A stretch of 64,000 nt of DNA from Winogradskyella immobilis. GTDB lineage: Bacteria; Bacteroidota; Bacteroidia; Flavobacteriales; Flavobacteriaceae. The first letter of the stretch is position 1. The number at the start of each line of letters is the position of its first letter. Where the stretch lies: positions 62,001 to 126,000 of the forward strand of contig NZ_JAIQXX010000004.1 of assembly GCF_021887715.1 (NCBI RefSeq), written 5' to 3'. Positions 38,301 through 46,208 of this stretch are shown here, piece after piece. Below the pieces are notes generated by a model. The model was given only the letters and a program-made list of their open reading frames with translations. It did no database searches and had not been told where the DNA came from. A program made the position numbers and the translations under genes.

Positions 38301-38944
38301 AAGATGTCCGATAATCCAGCGATAGTTTCATTATCAATATCAGACACCAAAGTTGTAGAAACAATATAAGCTACAATAATTACCAAACCGCCAACAAAAG
38401 AGATAATAGTACTTTTCCATTTATTAGCCATAGCATAAATAACAGCACCAGCCAAAAACATGTTTGGTAAAATAAAAAGTAAATAATTGTTTATATAAGC
38501 TTCTATATAGAAAGGTCCAAAACGATTAGGGTCTAGCCATCCAAATATTGAATTCATGGATGTACCTAAAAGCATACCTATAAATACACCTAATAATGGT
38601 AAAGTAGAAACTAATAATGCTCCAAAGAAACGCCCGAAAAAGAACCCAGGCTTACTTAAAGGTGTGGTGAATAATATTTCGTTAAATTCATTATTATGAT
38701 CTCGTAAGGCTGCGTTATTAAAGAAAGTAACAGCCATTATAAGTGAAAAGATACAAAAGATTGTTATGTGTTGAGTAAGCGTGTAAGGAGAGTTTCGGTA
38801 TACATTACCAATGGCGCCACCAACTTGTACATTATCACTAACCGTTGCAAAGAATTCAAGTAATGCGAAAATGAATATGAAAATATACACTACGGGTTGT
38901 TTTAATGTATATATTAATTCCGATAAAAAGAATGTTTTAAACAT
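35363..38944 (-). CDS. ABC-2-type permease fused to M1-family aminopeptidase
   Basis: 1193 residues. About residues 1-600 form an ABC permease with two hydrophobic blocks ('TLKQPVVYIFIFIFALLEFF' onward and a second set after ~320), ending with a TM near 575-595. The C-terminal half is a gluzincin peptidase with 'VIAHEMGHQWWAHQVIG': zinc ligands His935 and His939, base Glu936 and third ligand Glu959. The spacing to the third ligand is 19 residues, not the classical 18. The peptidase should face the periplasm. It follows the ATPase gene by 21 bases, so the two form a transporter-peptidase complex. The transported substrate is unknown. Confidence 0.87.
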   Translation of the reverse strand: MFKTFFLSELIYTLKQPVVYIFIFIFALLEFFATVSDNVQVGGAIGNVYRNSPYTLTQHITIFCIFSLIMAVTFFNNAALRDHNNEFNEILFTTPLSKPGFFFGRFFGALLVSTLPLLGVFIGMLLGTSMNSIFGWLDPNRFGPFYIEAYINNYLLFILPNMFLAGAVIYAMANKWKSTIISFVGGLVIIVAYIVSTTLVSDIDNETIAGLSDIFGMNTYNIETKYFTPVEKNTISPSFSGLLLQNRLIWSVLGVIILLLSYFSFSFKQKNKKVKKQKESHSKNETIFDLPKLNPSFTGNTSWVQFKSFFYTNFLSIIKSVTFKILFLFCVIILVADLSGGFEYFGLQSYPLTYRLIDSIEGSTKIFLVIIAVFFSGELIWRDRDSKINEVIDASAHTSFISMAAKTLSLISTVVILNLFFIVIGVIYQLLNGYTRIELDVYLLDFLYVNLPLFITFSGVTILIQVLSSNKYIGYFIAILILFVLEIVLSILDISSNMLNLANGPFLQYSDMDRFGPGLKAALWFNLYWILFTLLGLLVAGALWNRGSKSSLIARVKAARKEIPKSYRGVIAVATIAWLGVSGYVYYNTQILNPYRSGDTNEQLAVDYENKYGKYRDVISPKVTDAKYYIDIFPAERNMNVKADIELTNASDKPIDSLHFYTIDDWDSSFDIPNSKVVYTDETYLYKIYKLSPPLQPGEKMVMKIDNKYITKGFSNGRGNTNIINNGTFFNNGQLLPTMGYNDGYEISDKNTRRKHDLPPKERMPKLTEEVGELHMANYLSDGQSDFINVETIISTSKDQTAIAPGTLTKQWEENNRNYYHYKTDTPSLNFYSFMSADFEIAKRKWNGIDMEIYYDEKHDVNIDMMLDAVQRSLEYYTENFGPYYHKQARIIEFPRYATFAQAFPGTMPYSEAFGFVINLEDETDNNVIDAVIAHEMGHQWWAHQVIGANMQGGTMTSESFSEYSSLMTLKSISDNPMKMREFLKYDHDRYLRGRSGEREKELPLYKVENQGYIHYGKGSVILYALQDYIGEDSLNVAMKSFLEEYRYRNTPYPSSLDFLRHLEPRVPDSLKYLVNDWFKEITLYDNRLKEANYKMLDNGKYEVTLEIESSKIKSDSLGNETKTAINDWIDVGFFMDDDEKELYQQKRMKFNKEKSSITVQLDKLPVKAAIDPRHLLIDRVYDDNIKRISLQE

Positions 38945-38965
38945 AATTATAAAGATTAGTGAAGG

Positions 38966-39850
38966 TTAGACAAGTACATTAGAAGTATTGATTTTTGAAA
39001 AGAACACATCTTCTAGATTAGGTGTTACTTGTTCAAAACCATTTTGCGGGTGACCTTCACTAAAGACATGGATTAGCGGTTGTCCACCTACCATTTTGTT
39101 TGAAATAATCTTATATTCTGAAGCATAATTATCGAGTTGATCACGATCAACAATTTTTTGATAAACTTTACTGTTAAGGTCATCAATTGCGGCTTGAGGA
39201 GAACCGTGGTATACAATTTCACCAAAATTCATAATTGCCATTTTTGTACAAAGCTCGCGGACATCATCAACAATATGTGTCGATAGAATAACAATTACTT
39301 CTTTGCCAACATCTGCCAATAAATTATAAAAACGATTACGTTCTCCTGGATCTAAACCAGCAGTTGGCTCATCTACGATGATAAGTTTTGGATTTCCAAT
39401 AAGAGCTTGAGCAATACCAACACGCTGTTTCATTCCTCCAGAAAAACCCTTTACAGATTTGTTACGCTTATCATACAAATTAACTTTGTCAAGTAAGTAT
39501 CTTACTAATGCTTTGCGTTCAGAAGGATTAGTAATTCCTTTTAAAATTGCTAAATGTGTTAATAGCTGTTCGGCAGTAATACGAGGATATACGCCAAACT
39601 CTTGAGGTAGATATCCTAAAACTTTACGAACTTCCGCGGGTTGTTTTAAGATGTCAATATCATCTAAAGTAGCAGTGCCAGAATCAGCTTCTTGTAATGT
39701 TGCAAGGGTACGCATTAAAGATGATTTCCCGGCTCCATTAGGTCCTAAAAGCCCAAACATGCCATTTTCTAATGTTAAAGAAACATCGTCTAAAGCTTTA
39801 ACTCCATTAGAATAAGTTTTAGATAGATTAGTAATTGTTAGTGTATTCAT
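38966..39850 (-). CDS. ABC transporter ATP-binding protein
   Basis: 294 residues: Walker A 'GPNGAGKSS' (36-44), Q-loop 'GYLPQEFGVYP', signature 'GFSGGMKQRVGIAQAL', Walker B with 'LIIVDEPTAGLD' and H-loop 'ILSTHIVDD'. A ~75-residue C-terminal extension follows. It is the first gene of a two-gene minus-strand operon with the permease-M1 fusion 21 bases downstream and should energise it on the cytoplasmic face. A 17-bp element shared with the thioredoxin gene lies 91 bases upstream. Confidence 0.92.
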   Translation of the reverse strand: MNTLTITNLSKTYSNGVKALDDVSLTLENGMFGLLGPNGAGKSSLMRTLATLQEADSGTATLDDIDILKQPAEVRKVLGYLPQEFGVYPRITAEQLLTHLAILKGITNPSERKALVRYLLDKVNLYDKRNKSVKGFSGGMKQRVGIAQALIGNPKLIIVDEPTAGLDPGERNRFYNLLADVGKEVIVILSTHIVDDVRELCTKMAIMNFGEIVYHGSPQAAIDDLNSKVYQKIVDRDQLDNYASEYKIISNKMVGGQPLIHVFSEGHPQNGFEQVTPNLEDVFFSKINTSNVLV

Positions 39851-39940
39851 AATTGGTGTTTTTTTGATTGAAAGTTTTTAATAAGACGACACAAATAGAA
39901 AAGCGTTACATCCTATATAAGGATTTATAAGCTAATACCC

Positions 39941-39957
39941 TATATATAAAGACGCAA
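39941..39957 (-). promoter_or_regulatory. 17-bp shared element, copy B (upstream of ABC ATPase)
   Basis: TATATATAAAGACGCAA, exact copy of 35252-35268 in the same orientation relative to the downstream gene. A looser relative (GTCGTCTTAT, minus strand) lies nearer the gene at about 39883-39892. Confidence 0.45.
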
Positions 39958-40024
39958 TAAATTATAGAATAGTTGCCTAAGCATAATTTATTAATTATAA
40001 AATTTGGTTTTTGGTAATTAGTAG

Positions 40025-40828
40025 TTAATTGTCGGAATTCAAGATAAAATTAACTGCAACTTTAGAATGAATGAGAGTTGTATTAAATAGTGGTACAGAG
40101 AGATCGTCTTTTAAAATCATTAAAGGAAACTCGGTACATCCTAAAACTATACCTTTAGCACCTTCATTTATCATCTCTTGCAAAACAGTTATCACATATG
40201 CTTTAGATTCTGGTTTAATAATGCCATAAGTTAATTCTTCAGCTATAATACGTTGTAATTCATTTATTGTAGTAATATCTTTAGGTACTATAACTTCTAT
40301 ATTATTGTTTTTAATTCGTTTAGTTATAAAATCATCTTCCATAGAATACTTAGTGCCAATAAACCCAACTTTATCAACGCTATCATTTTTAATAACCTTA
40401 GCGGTTGCATCACCAATATGAATTATGGGTGTTTCATTTAAATCTTTTTGAACTTGATTATAGACTTTATGAGGTGTGTTAGCACAAAATATAACAGCAT
40501 CTGCACCTGCTTTCTTTAATTTTAATCCAGCTTGTGATAACAGATATGCTATAGAATCCCATTTATCTTCTTTTTGAAATCGATGAATTTCGGCTTGGTT
40601 TATATTGTAAATTAACAAAGGAGGATTAGTGTTGTTTCCAAAATGTGAATTTACAGATTCATTAATAGCCGTATAGTAATCTAAAGTAGAGTGCCAAGAT
40701 AAACCGCCTATTAGTCCTAAAGAATTCATAGCACTTTTGTTTGGCTTTTTTTCATCCGACTTAGTTGTGCAATTAAATACAAACAAAAGGCTAGTAACAA
40801 ATAAAATAATAACTGATGATTTCTTCAT
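40025..40828 (-). CDS. Aspartate/glutamate racemase-family protein, probable lipoprotein
   Basis: The start is taken at the ATG 10 bases after the DHFR stop, giving 267 residues; a longer open frame reaches 40897 but overlaps DHFR and breaks the signal sequence. N-terminus 'MKKSSVIILFVTSLLFVFNC' looks like a lipoprotein signal with Cys20, followed by a charged tether. Racemase fold with both catalytic cysteines: 'AVIFCANTPHKV' and 'GIVLGCTEFPLMI', and 'LGLIGGLSWHSTLDYY' near the start. An Asp/Glu or broad amino acid racemase on the periplasmic side is inferred. It is the third gene of the thyA-DHFR unit. Confidence 0.75.
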   Translation of the reverse strand: MKKSSVIILFVTSLLFVFNCTTKSDEKKPNKSAMNSLGLIGGLSWHSTLDYYTAINESVNSHFGNNTNPPLLIYNINQAEIHRFQKEDKWDSIAYLLSQAGLKLKKAGADAVIFCANTPHKVYNQVQKDLNETPIIHIGDATAKVIKNDSVDKVGFIGTKYSMEDDFITKRIKNNNIEVIVPKDITTINELQRIIAEELTYGIIKPESKAYVITVLQEMINEGAKGIVLGCTEFPLMILKDDLSVPLFNTTLIHSKVAVNFILNSDN

Positions 40829-40838
40829 TACTAAAGAT

Positions 40839-41774
40839 TTAGATTTTTGTGTAAGTGATGAAAGAAAAAGCATGATTATGTTTTTCATCTTTATCATGAA
40901 ATTTACGTTCTGTTTCTCTCCATTGCGTTAAATTAATCTCAGGGAAGAAAGTATCAGCATCATTAAATGATGTATGCACGCGAGTCATCTCAATTTTATC
41001 AGCTAAAGACATGGCTTGTATGTAAATTTCTCCACCACCAATAATAAATGGATTTAGATCTGATTGAGCAGCATCGATAGCGTCTTCTAAAGTATTAACG
41101 ATAATAACTCCATCTGAAGCTGAATAATTTTTTTGCCTTGTTATAACTATGTGTGTACGATTTGGTAAAGGTTTTGGGAAACTTTCAAATGTTTTACGAC
41201 CCATGATAATATGGTGTCCATTAGTTAAAGCTTTAAAACGTTTAAGATCATCGCTGAGATGCCAAATAAGATCATTGTCTTTGCCAATAGCATTGTTTTC
41301 GCCAGCAGCTACAATAATGGTTAACTCAGAACGTTTTTTTTTTTCAGAAGTTTGAGATTGAGTCGTGGCCTCATTATACGCTTTAGATTGCGCTATTTTT
41401 TCTTCTTCTTTTAAGAAGCCTTGTTTTAGTTTTTCAATTCGGTTTTGTTGCTGTGCAACCAATTTATCAAGTTGTTGTTTCTCCCAATCTTTGCCCATAA
41501 ATTTATGCGTAATAAATACATTGACAAAGTGATATAAAAATAAAAACAACCATCCTAAAATGGCAAAAACAAACCAATTGGTAATGCCGAAAAGTTCAAA
41601 ATCTTCACCGATACCTAAAGCTGTATTAGCAATAATTAAAAAAACAGCGCCAATTAAAAAAATTACAAAATGAATATACAAACGCTTTTTTTGTCGAATA
41701 CGCTTTTGTGCATTTTCAATTAGCTCTAGCTGCTCTTTGTCTATATTTGGAATCTGCTTTTTTTTGTTAAACAT
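40839..41774 (-). CDS. folA: 2TM-domain/dihydrofolate reductase fusion
   Basis: 311 residues. Residues 33-50 and 67-88 are two TM helices in a 2TM-domain context ('FVIFLIGAVFLIIANTALGI', 'WFVFAILGWLFLFLYHFVNV'); 95-148 is a charged coiled linker. From 151 a complete DHFR follows: 'LTIIVAAGENNAIGKDNDLI', 'WHLSDDLKRFK' with catalytic Asp176, 'HIIMGRKTFESFPKPLPNR' and 'FIIGGGEIYIQA'. DHFR reduces dihydrofolate made by ThyA, encoded 8 bases upstream. No ATG, GTG or TTG exists at the junction, so the DHFR has no start of its own. An 11-A run encodes part of the linker (E144-K147). Confidence 0.88.
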   Translation of the reverse strand: MFNKKKQIPNIDKEQLELIENAQKRIRQKKRLYIHFVIFLIGAVFLIIANTALGIGEDFELFGITNWFVFAILGWLFLFLYHFVNVFITHKFMGKDWEKQQLDKLVAQQQNRIEKLKQGFLKEEEKIAQSKAYNEATTQSQTSEKKKRSELTIIVAAGENNAIGKDNDLIWHLSDDLKRFKALTNGHHIIMGRKTFESFPKPLPNRTHIVITRQKNYSASDGVIIVNTLEDAIDAAQSDLNPFIIGGGEIYIQAMSLADKIEMTRVHTSFNDADTFFPEINLTQWRETERKFHDKDEKHNHAFSFITYTKI

Positions 41775-41782
41775 AATATAAG

Positions 41783-42607
41783 TTATATTGCTACAACTCC
41801 TTTAATATGAGGATGTGGATTATAATCTACTAATGTAAAGTCTTCGAATTTAAAATCAAAAATATCTGTAATTTCAGGATTAAGAATCATTTTAGGTAAA
41901 GGTCTAATATCTCTAGATAGTTGCAGTTCTAATTGTTCTATATGGTTATTGTAAATATGAGCATCTCCAAATGTATGAATAAAATCTCCAGCTTGGTAAC
42001 CACAAACTTGCGCCATCATCATTGTAAATAGGGCATAAGAAGCAATATTAAAAGGTACACCTAAAAAGATATCCGCACTACGCTGATACAATTGGCAAGA
42101 TAGTTTGCCATCAGCAACATAAAACTGAAAAAAAGCATGACATGGAGGTAAAGCTGCTTTGCCATTGGCTACATTTTCCGAAAAAGATTTAGAAGTATCT
42201 GGCATAACTGATGGATTCCATGCAGAAACCATCATCCGTCTACTGTTAGGGTTGTTTTTTAAAGCATTAATAACCTCTTTAATTTGATCAATATCTTCAC
42301 TATTCCAATTGCGCCATTGATGTCCATAAACGGGTCCTAAATCTCCATTTTCGTCAGCCCATTCATTCCAGATTCTAACACCATTTTCAGTTAGATAATT
42401 GGTATTAGTGTCTCCTTTTAAAAACCACAATAATTCATAGATTATAGATTTAAGGTGTAACTTTTTTGTGGTTACCATTGGAAAACCTTCACTTAAATCG
42501 AAACGCATTTGGTGCCCAAAAACACTAATTGTGCCTGTGCCTGTTCTATCTCCTTTCTGATTGCCTTCTGCTAAGACATGTTTTACTAAATCGTGATATT
42601 GTTTCAT
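41783..42607 (-). CDS. thyA: Thymidylate synthase
   Basis: Converts dUMP to dTMP with methylene-tetrahydrofolate in the cytoplasm. 274 residues with '[13 protein letters not shown]', '[10 protein letters not shown]', catalytic Cys156 in '[12 protein letters not shown]', '[19 protein letters not shown]' and the C-terminal '[10 protein letters not shown]'. It heads a three-gene unit with the DHFR fusion and the racemase; ThyA and DHFR form the folate cycle for dTMP. Confidence 0.97.
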   Translation of the reverse strand: MKQYHDLVKHVLAEGNQKGDRTGTGTISVFGHQMRFDLSEGFPMVTTKKLHLKSIIYELLWFLKGDTNTNYLTENGVRIWNEWADENGDLGPVYGHQWRNWNSEDIDQIKEVINALKNNPNSRRMMVSAWNPSVMPDTSKSFSENVANGKAALPPCHAFFQFYVADGKLSCQLYQRSADIFLGVPFNIASYALFTMMMAQVCGYQAGDFIHTFGDAHIYNNHIEQLELQLSRDIRPLPKMILNPEITDIFDFKFEDFTLVDYNPHPHIKGVVAI

Positions 42608-42672
42608 ATTTATTTCCCACGAAAGTGGGAATCTCTATTTGATTAAACGCTAAAATTCTAATAATGAAAAAT

Positions 42673-42707
42673 AAAAAAAAGCTTCAAACTATTTGGCTTG
42701 AAGCTTT
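42673..42707 (-). terminator. Terminator after the nucleoside transporter gene
   Basis: On the minus strand, stem AAAGCTTCAA / TTGAAGCTTT with a 10-base loop, followed by eight T residues. Confidence 0.85.
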
Positions 42708-42736
42708 GTATAATATTAAAAGTTATTAACTTATGT

Positions 42737-44492
42737 CTAACCTATAATCATGCCAGCTATAGTTGCAGAAATCAGAGATGCTATAGTACCACCGATTAAG
42801 GCTTTTATGCCAAACTTTGAGAGTTGTTTTCGTTGACCTGGTGCTAAAGATCCTATGCCGCCAATTTGTATGCCAATAGAGGCGAAATTTGCAAAACCAC
42901 ATAGCATATAGGTTGCCATGATGATTGATTTTTCGTAAGTAAGATGTGTAGCATTAGCTACATTCTTTAAATCTGCTAATTGTATATAACCAACAAATTC
43001 ACTTGCAGCAAGTTTAATGCCTAGGAGTTGCCCCATTAGCATTACATCTTCTTTTGCAACACCAATAAGCCACATCAATGGTGCAAAAATCGTACCTAAA
43101 ACAGCTTCTAATGATAGTACATCATATGGAGAGTTTGTACTAACCCATTCGTTAATATTCCCAATAGTACCTATTTTCAAAAGACCATAATTAATTAATG
43201 CAATAAATGCTACAAAAACCAAAAGCATAGCAGCAACATTAGCAGCCAATTTAAAACCTTCTGTAGTTCCTATAGCAATTGCATCTAAAGACATTAGATC
43301 CAATCTTTTGTTTAGAGACACTAACATCAGTGTTTACTTTTTCAGTTTGTGGAAAGAGAATCTTTGAAATTACAATAGCACCAGGAGCCGCCATAACAGA
43401 AGCTGCTAGTAAATGCTTAGCAAAATATTCTCTTAAAACTATATCATCTCCACCTAAAAATTGAATGTAAGCAGCTAATACTCCTCCAGCAACGGTAGAC
43501 ATTCCTCCAATCATCACTAGAAGAATTTCAGATTTATTCATTTTTTCTAGGTAAGCTTTTATCATAAGAGGAGCTTCAGTTTGCCCTAAAAAGATATTAC
43601 CAGCGACACTTAAACTTTCAGCTCCAGAAATCCCTAAAACTTTGGTTAATAACCAACCCATAGCTTTAACTACTTTTTGAATAATACCTAAATAAAATAA
43701 CAGGGAAGTAAGAGCAGAAAAGAATATTATAGTTGGCAATATGGTAACTGCGAAGTTAATTAATGGGCTCTCTATTTCATTAGAAATGAATGAACTAAAA
43801 AGAAATTCTGTTCCTGCTTCAGTAAAAGTCAATATCTTATTGAACACTTTTCCTAAATATTTAAAAATGGCTTGAATAAAAGGGACTCGTAATATCCCAA
43901 TAGCTATAACTAGCTGAAATGCTAATCCAAGACCAACAGTTCTCCAATTGATTGCTTTACGATTGCTACTACACAAAAAAGCAATAAATATGAGCGATAC
44001 CATTCCTAAAATACCTCTCCATAAACTGTTTAAAGAAAAATCTTCACTAGGAATTATTGAAATGTTGTCAGGTGTTTCTATTTCTTCTTTTTGTACTGAT
44101 ATATCTTCAATTAATTCAAAACTAGCACTTTCAAAAAATGCAGAATTGCCTTTGTTGAGTAGTATTAAAGTAGAGTCTGACGATTGACGAACTCTAAATT
44201 TCTGAACAATATCTCCAGGTTTATCATAATAAAATACTAATACATTATTTTGAAAAATATAATTACCTGAAGGACCTCCTGAGGTATTCTTATCCTTGTC
44301 TAGAAAAAATTCGCCTTTTTTTAACGACAGGAATTTAAAATCATCTATATATATAGAATCATTAATTTCAATTGCTGATTGACCAAACCCATTCCCACTC
44401 CATTTAAATTCCCATGTTTTTTCTAACTCTTGCGCAGTAATTGATGATAGTCCAATAAAAATAGCAATAAAGACTTTGAAAAACTGATTCAT
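42737..44492 (-). pseudogene. Concentrative nucleoside transporter (NupC/CNT), split by a one-base frameshift
   Basis: Two overlapping frames together spell one CNT transporter of ~580 residues. The upstream part (43251-44492, 413 aa) has a signal peptide, a ~130-residue exported beta-rich domain and TM segments with 'GNIFLGQTEAPLMIKAYLEK'. The downstream part (42737-43327) continues 'DAIAIGTTEGFKLAANVAAM' to 'GFANFASIGIQIGGIGSLAP'. Removing one base from GTCTTTAGATGC (43281-43292) restores 'SNV-(L/F)-DAIAIG'. It is 15 bases after the bifunctional nuclease gene. It is either a real +1 mutation or a sequencing error; it lacks the stop codon used in classical programmed +1 sites. Confidence 0.75.
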
Positions 44493-44507
44493 AAAAATAT
44501 GTATTAG

Positions 44508-45122
44508 TTAGCGTTTAGATATCTCATCTCTAATTTTAGCAGCAGCTTCGTAATCTTCATTATTTACAGCCTCGTCTAAAAGATTGTGAAGATCTTCTAA
44601 AGATTTGTCTTTATAAAGGTCTTCACCAAATGCGGCGGTTTCAATTTCTTCTGCAATGAGATCATCTACTAAAATACTATCTTCATCTTTACCTTCTTTT
44701 TTAGGATTGACTTTAAGATAGATGCCAGCTTTATCTAAAATGTTTTTATAAGTAAAAATTGGTGCTTTAAAACGTAAAGCCAATGCAATAGCATCGCTTG
44801 TTCTAGCATCAATAATTTCTTCAATATTATCGCGTTCGCAAATTAAACTTGAGTAAAATACTCCATCTACAAGTTTATGGATAATCACTTGTTTTATAAC
44901 GATATCGAAACGGTCAGAGAAGTTTTTAAATAAATCGTGAGTTAAAGGCCGTGGAGGACGAATCTCTTTTTCTAAAGCAATAGCAATAGATTGTGCTTCA
45001 AAAGCACCAATAACAATAGGTAGTTTTCGATCTCCATCAACTTCATTTAAAATTAATGCATAAGCACCATTTTGAGTCTGGCTATAAGAAATCCCTTTTA
45101 TGTTTAAACGTACTAAACTCAT
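44508..45122 (-). CDS. Bifunctional nuclease (BFN/DUF151) domain protein with UVR motif
   Basis: 204 residues. The N-terminal BFN domain spans about 1-130 ('LPIVIGAFEAQSIAIALEKE', 'RPLTHDLFKN', 'IDARTSDAIALALRFKAPIF'). After an acidic linker, a UVR-like helix hairpin ends the protein ('LHNLLDEAVNNEDYEAAAKI'). Plant and bacterial BFN proteins have been reported to have nuclease activity; the role here is uncertain. It precedes the nucleoside transporter by 15 bases on the minus strand. Confidence 0.88.
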   Translation of the reverse strand: MSLVRLNIKGISYSQTQNGAYALILNEVDGDRKLPIVIGAFEAQSIAIALEKEIRPPRPLTHDLFKNFSDRFDIVIKQVIIHKLVDGVFYSSLICERDNIEEIIDARTSDAIALALRFKAPIFTYKNILDKAGIYLKVNPKKEGKDEDSILVDDLIAEEIETAAFGEDLYKDKSLEDLHNLLDEAVNNEDYEAAAKIRDEISKR

Positions 45123-45232
45123 GATTTATAAAACACAAAGAACTGTTTAAATTAGGACTTTACCAAACTGCTTTTACAGATTTCGATGTTGTACTAATTA
45201 AACAGCCCTTTGACTATTACAAGGTAATAAAA

Positions 45233-46195
45233 TTATGCGTTTTGAGCTTTAAAAGCTTTTAATTTTTCTGTAAGTTGAGGTATAACCTCAAATGCATCAC
45301 CAACAATACCGTAATCTGCAGCCTTAAAGAAAGGAGCTTCAGGATCAGTATTAATAACTACTTTTACTTTAGATGAATTAATACCTGCTAAATGCTGAAT
45401 TGCTCCCGAAATCCCAATTGCTATATATAAATTTGAAGCTACGGGTTTACCTGTTTGCCCAACGTGTTCGCTATGAGGTCTCCAACCCAAGTCAGAAACA
45501 GGTTTAGAACATGCGGTAGCTGCTCCTAAAACATCTGCTAAATCTTCTACTAATCCCCAATTTTCAGGACCTTTTAATCCTCGACCACCAGAAACAACTA
45601 CTTCGGCATCAGCAATAGTCACTTTATCCGTTGCTTTGTCTACGGATTCTACAACAACACCAGATTCTGGTAGTGAAGGCGAAAAATCTTCAGTAGTCGC
45701 AGAACCACTTGCTTCAACTAAACCAAAAGAATTATTAGATAACCCAACAATTTTTGTTGCTGTTGTAATTTCTGTATTAGTAAATGCTTTGTTTGTAAAT
45801 GCTGTACGTTTTACTGTAAAAGGAGTTATATTAGATGGAGCTTCAACAACATTAGACGCATAGCCTGCATCTAAACCTACTGCTAAAAGCGGAGCTAAAT
45901 ATTTGCTGTCTGCCGATGAGCTTAAAACGACAACGTCAGAACCTTCTTTTTCAGCAGCTTGCTGAATAATACCTGCGTATGCTTTAGCATTAAATGTATT
46001 TAAACTCTCATTAGAAACGTTAAGTACTTTAGACGCTCCGTAGTTTCCAAGTTCTGATGTGTCATTGACATTAATTGCTATTGCAGTTACAGTAGTTCCT
46101 ATTTTATCTGCTATAGCCTTACCGTATGAAACAACTTCTAAAGCTGTTTTTTTAAATTGCCCATTATCGGACTCTGTATATACTAGAATTGACAT
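45233..46195 (-). CDS. etfA: Electron transfer flavoprotein, alpha subunit
   Basis: Large ETF subunit that binds FAD and passes electrons from acyl-CoA dehydrogenases to the quinone pool. The C-terminal FAD domain is clear: 'VVSGGRGLKGPENWGLVEDL', 'GWRPHSEHVGQTGKPVASNL', 'YIAIGISGAIQHLAGI' and 'INTDPEAPFFKAADYGIVGD'. 320 residues is normal. It lies 13 bases after etfB on the minus strand. A 110-base gap with no convincing terminator separates it from the nuclease gene. Confidence 0.95.
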   Translation of the reverse strand: MSILVYTESDNGQFKKTALEVVSYGKAIADKIGTTVTAIAINVNDTSELGNYGASKVLNVSNESLNTFNAKAYAGIIQQAAEKEGSDVVVLSSSADSKYLAPLLAVGLDAGYASNVVEAPSNITPFTVKRTAFTNKAFTNTEITTATKIVGLSNNSFGLVEASGSATTEDFSPSLPESGVVVESVDKATDKVTIADAEVVVSGGRGLKGPENWGLVEDLADVLGAATACSKPVSDLGWRPHSEHVGQTGKPVASNLYIAIGISGAIQHLAGINSSKVKVVINTDPEAPFFKAADYGIVGDAFEVIPQLTEKLKAFKAQNA

Positions 46196-46208
46196 AATCT
46201 TTAATTTT

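Noticed and set aside
43251-43327. Programmed +1 frameshift in the nucleoside transporter
   Set aside because: No in-frame stop or known slippery element at the overlap; mutation or sequencing error is simpler.
45143-45205. Long-range inverted repeat (CTGTTTAAATTAG / CTAATTAAACAG) between etfA and the bifunctional nuclease gene
   Set aside because: 38-base loop, one bulge and no U-tract; too weak to call a terminator or operator in AT-rich DNA.
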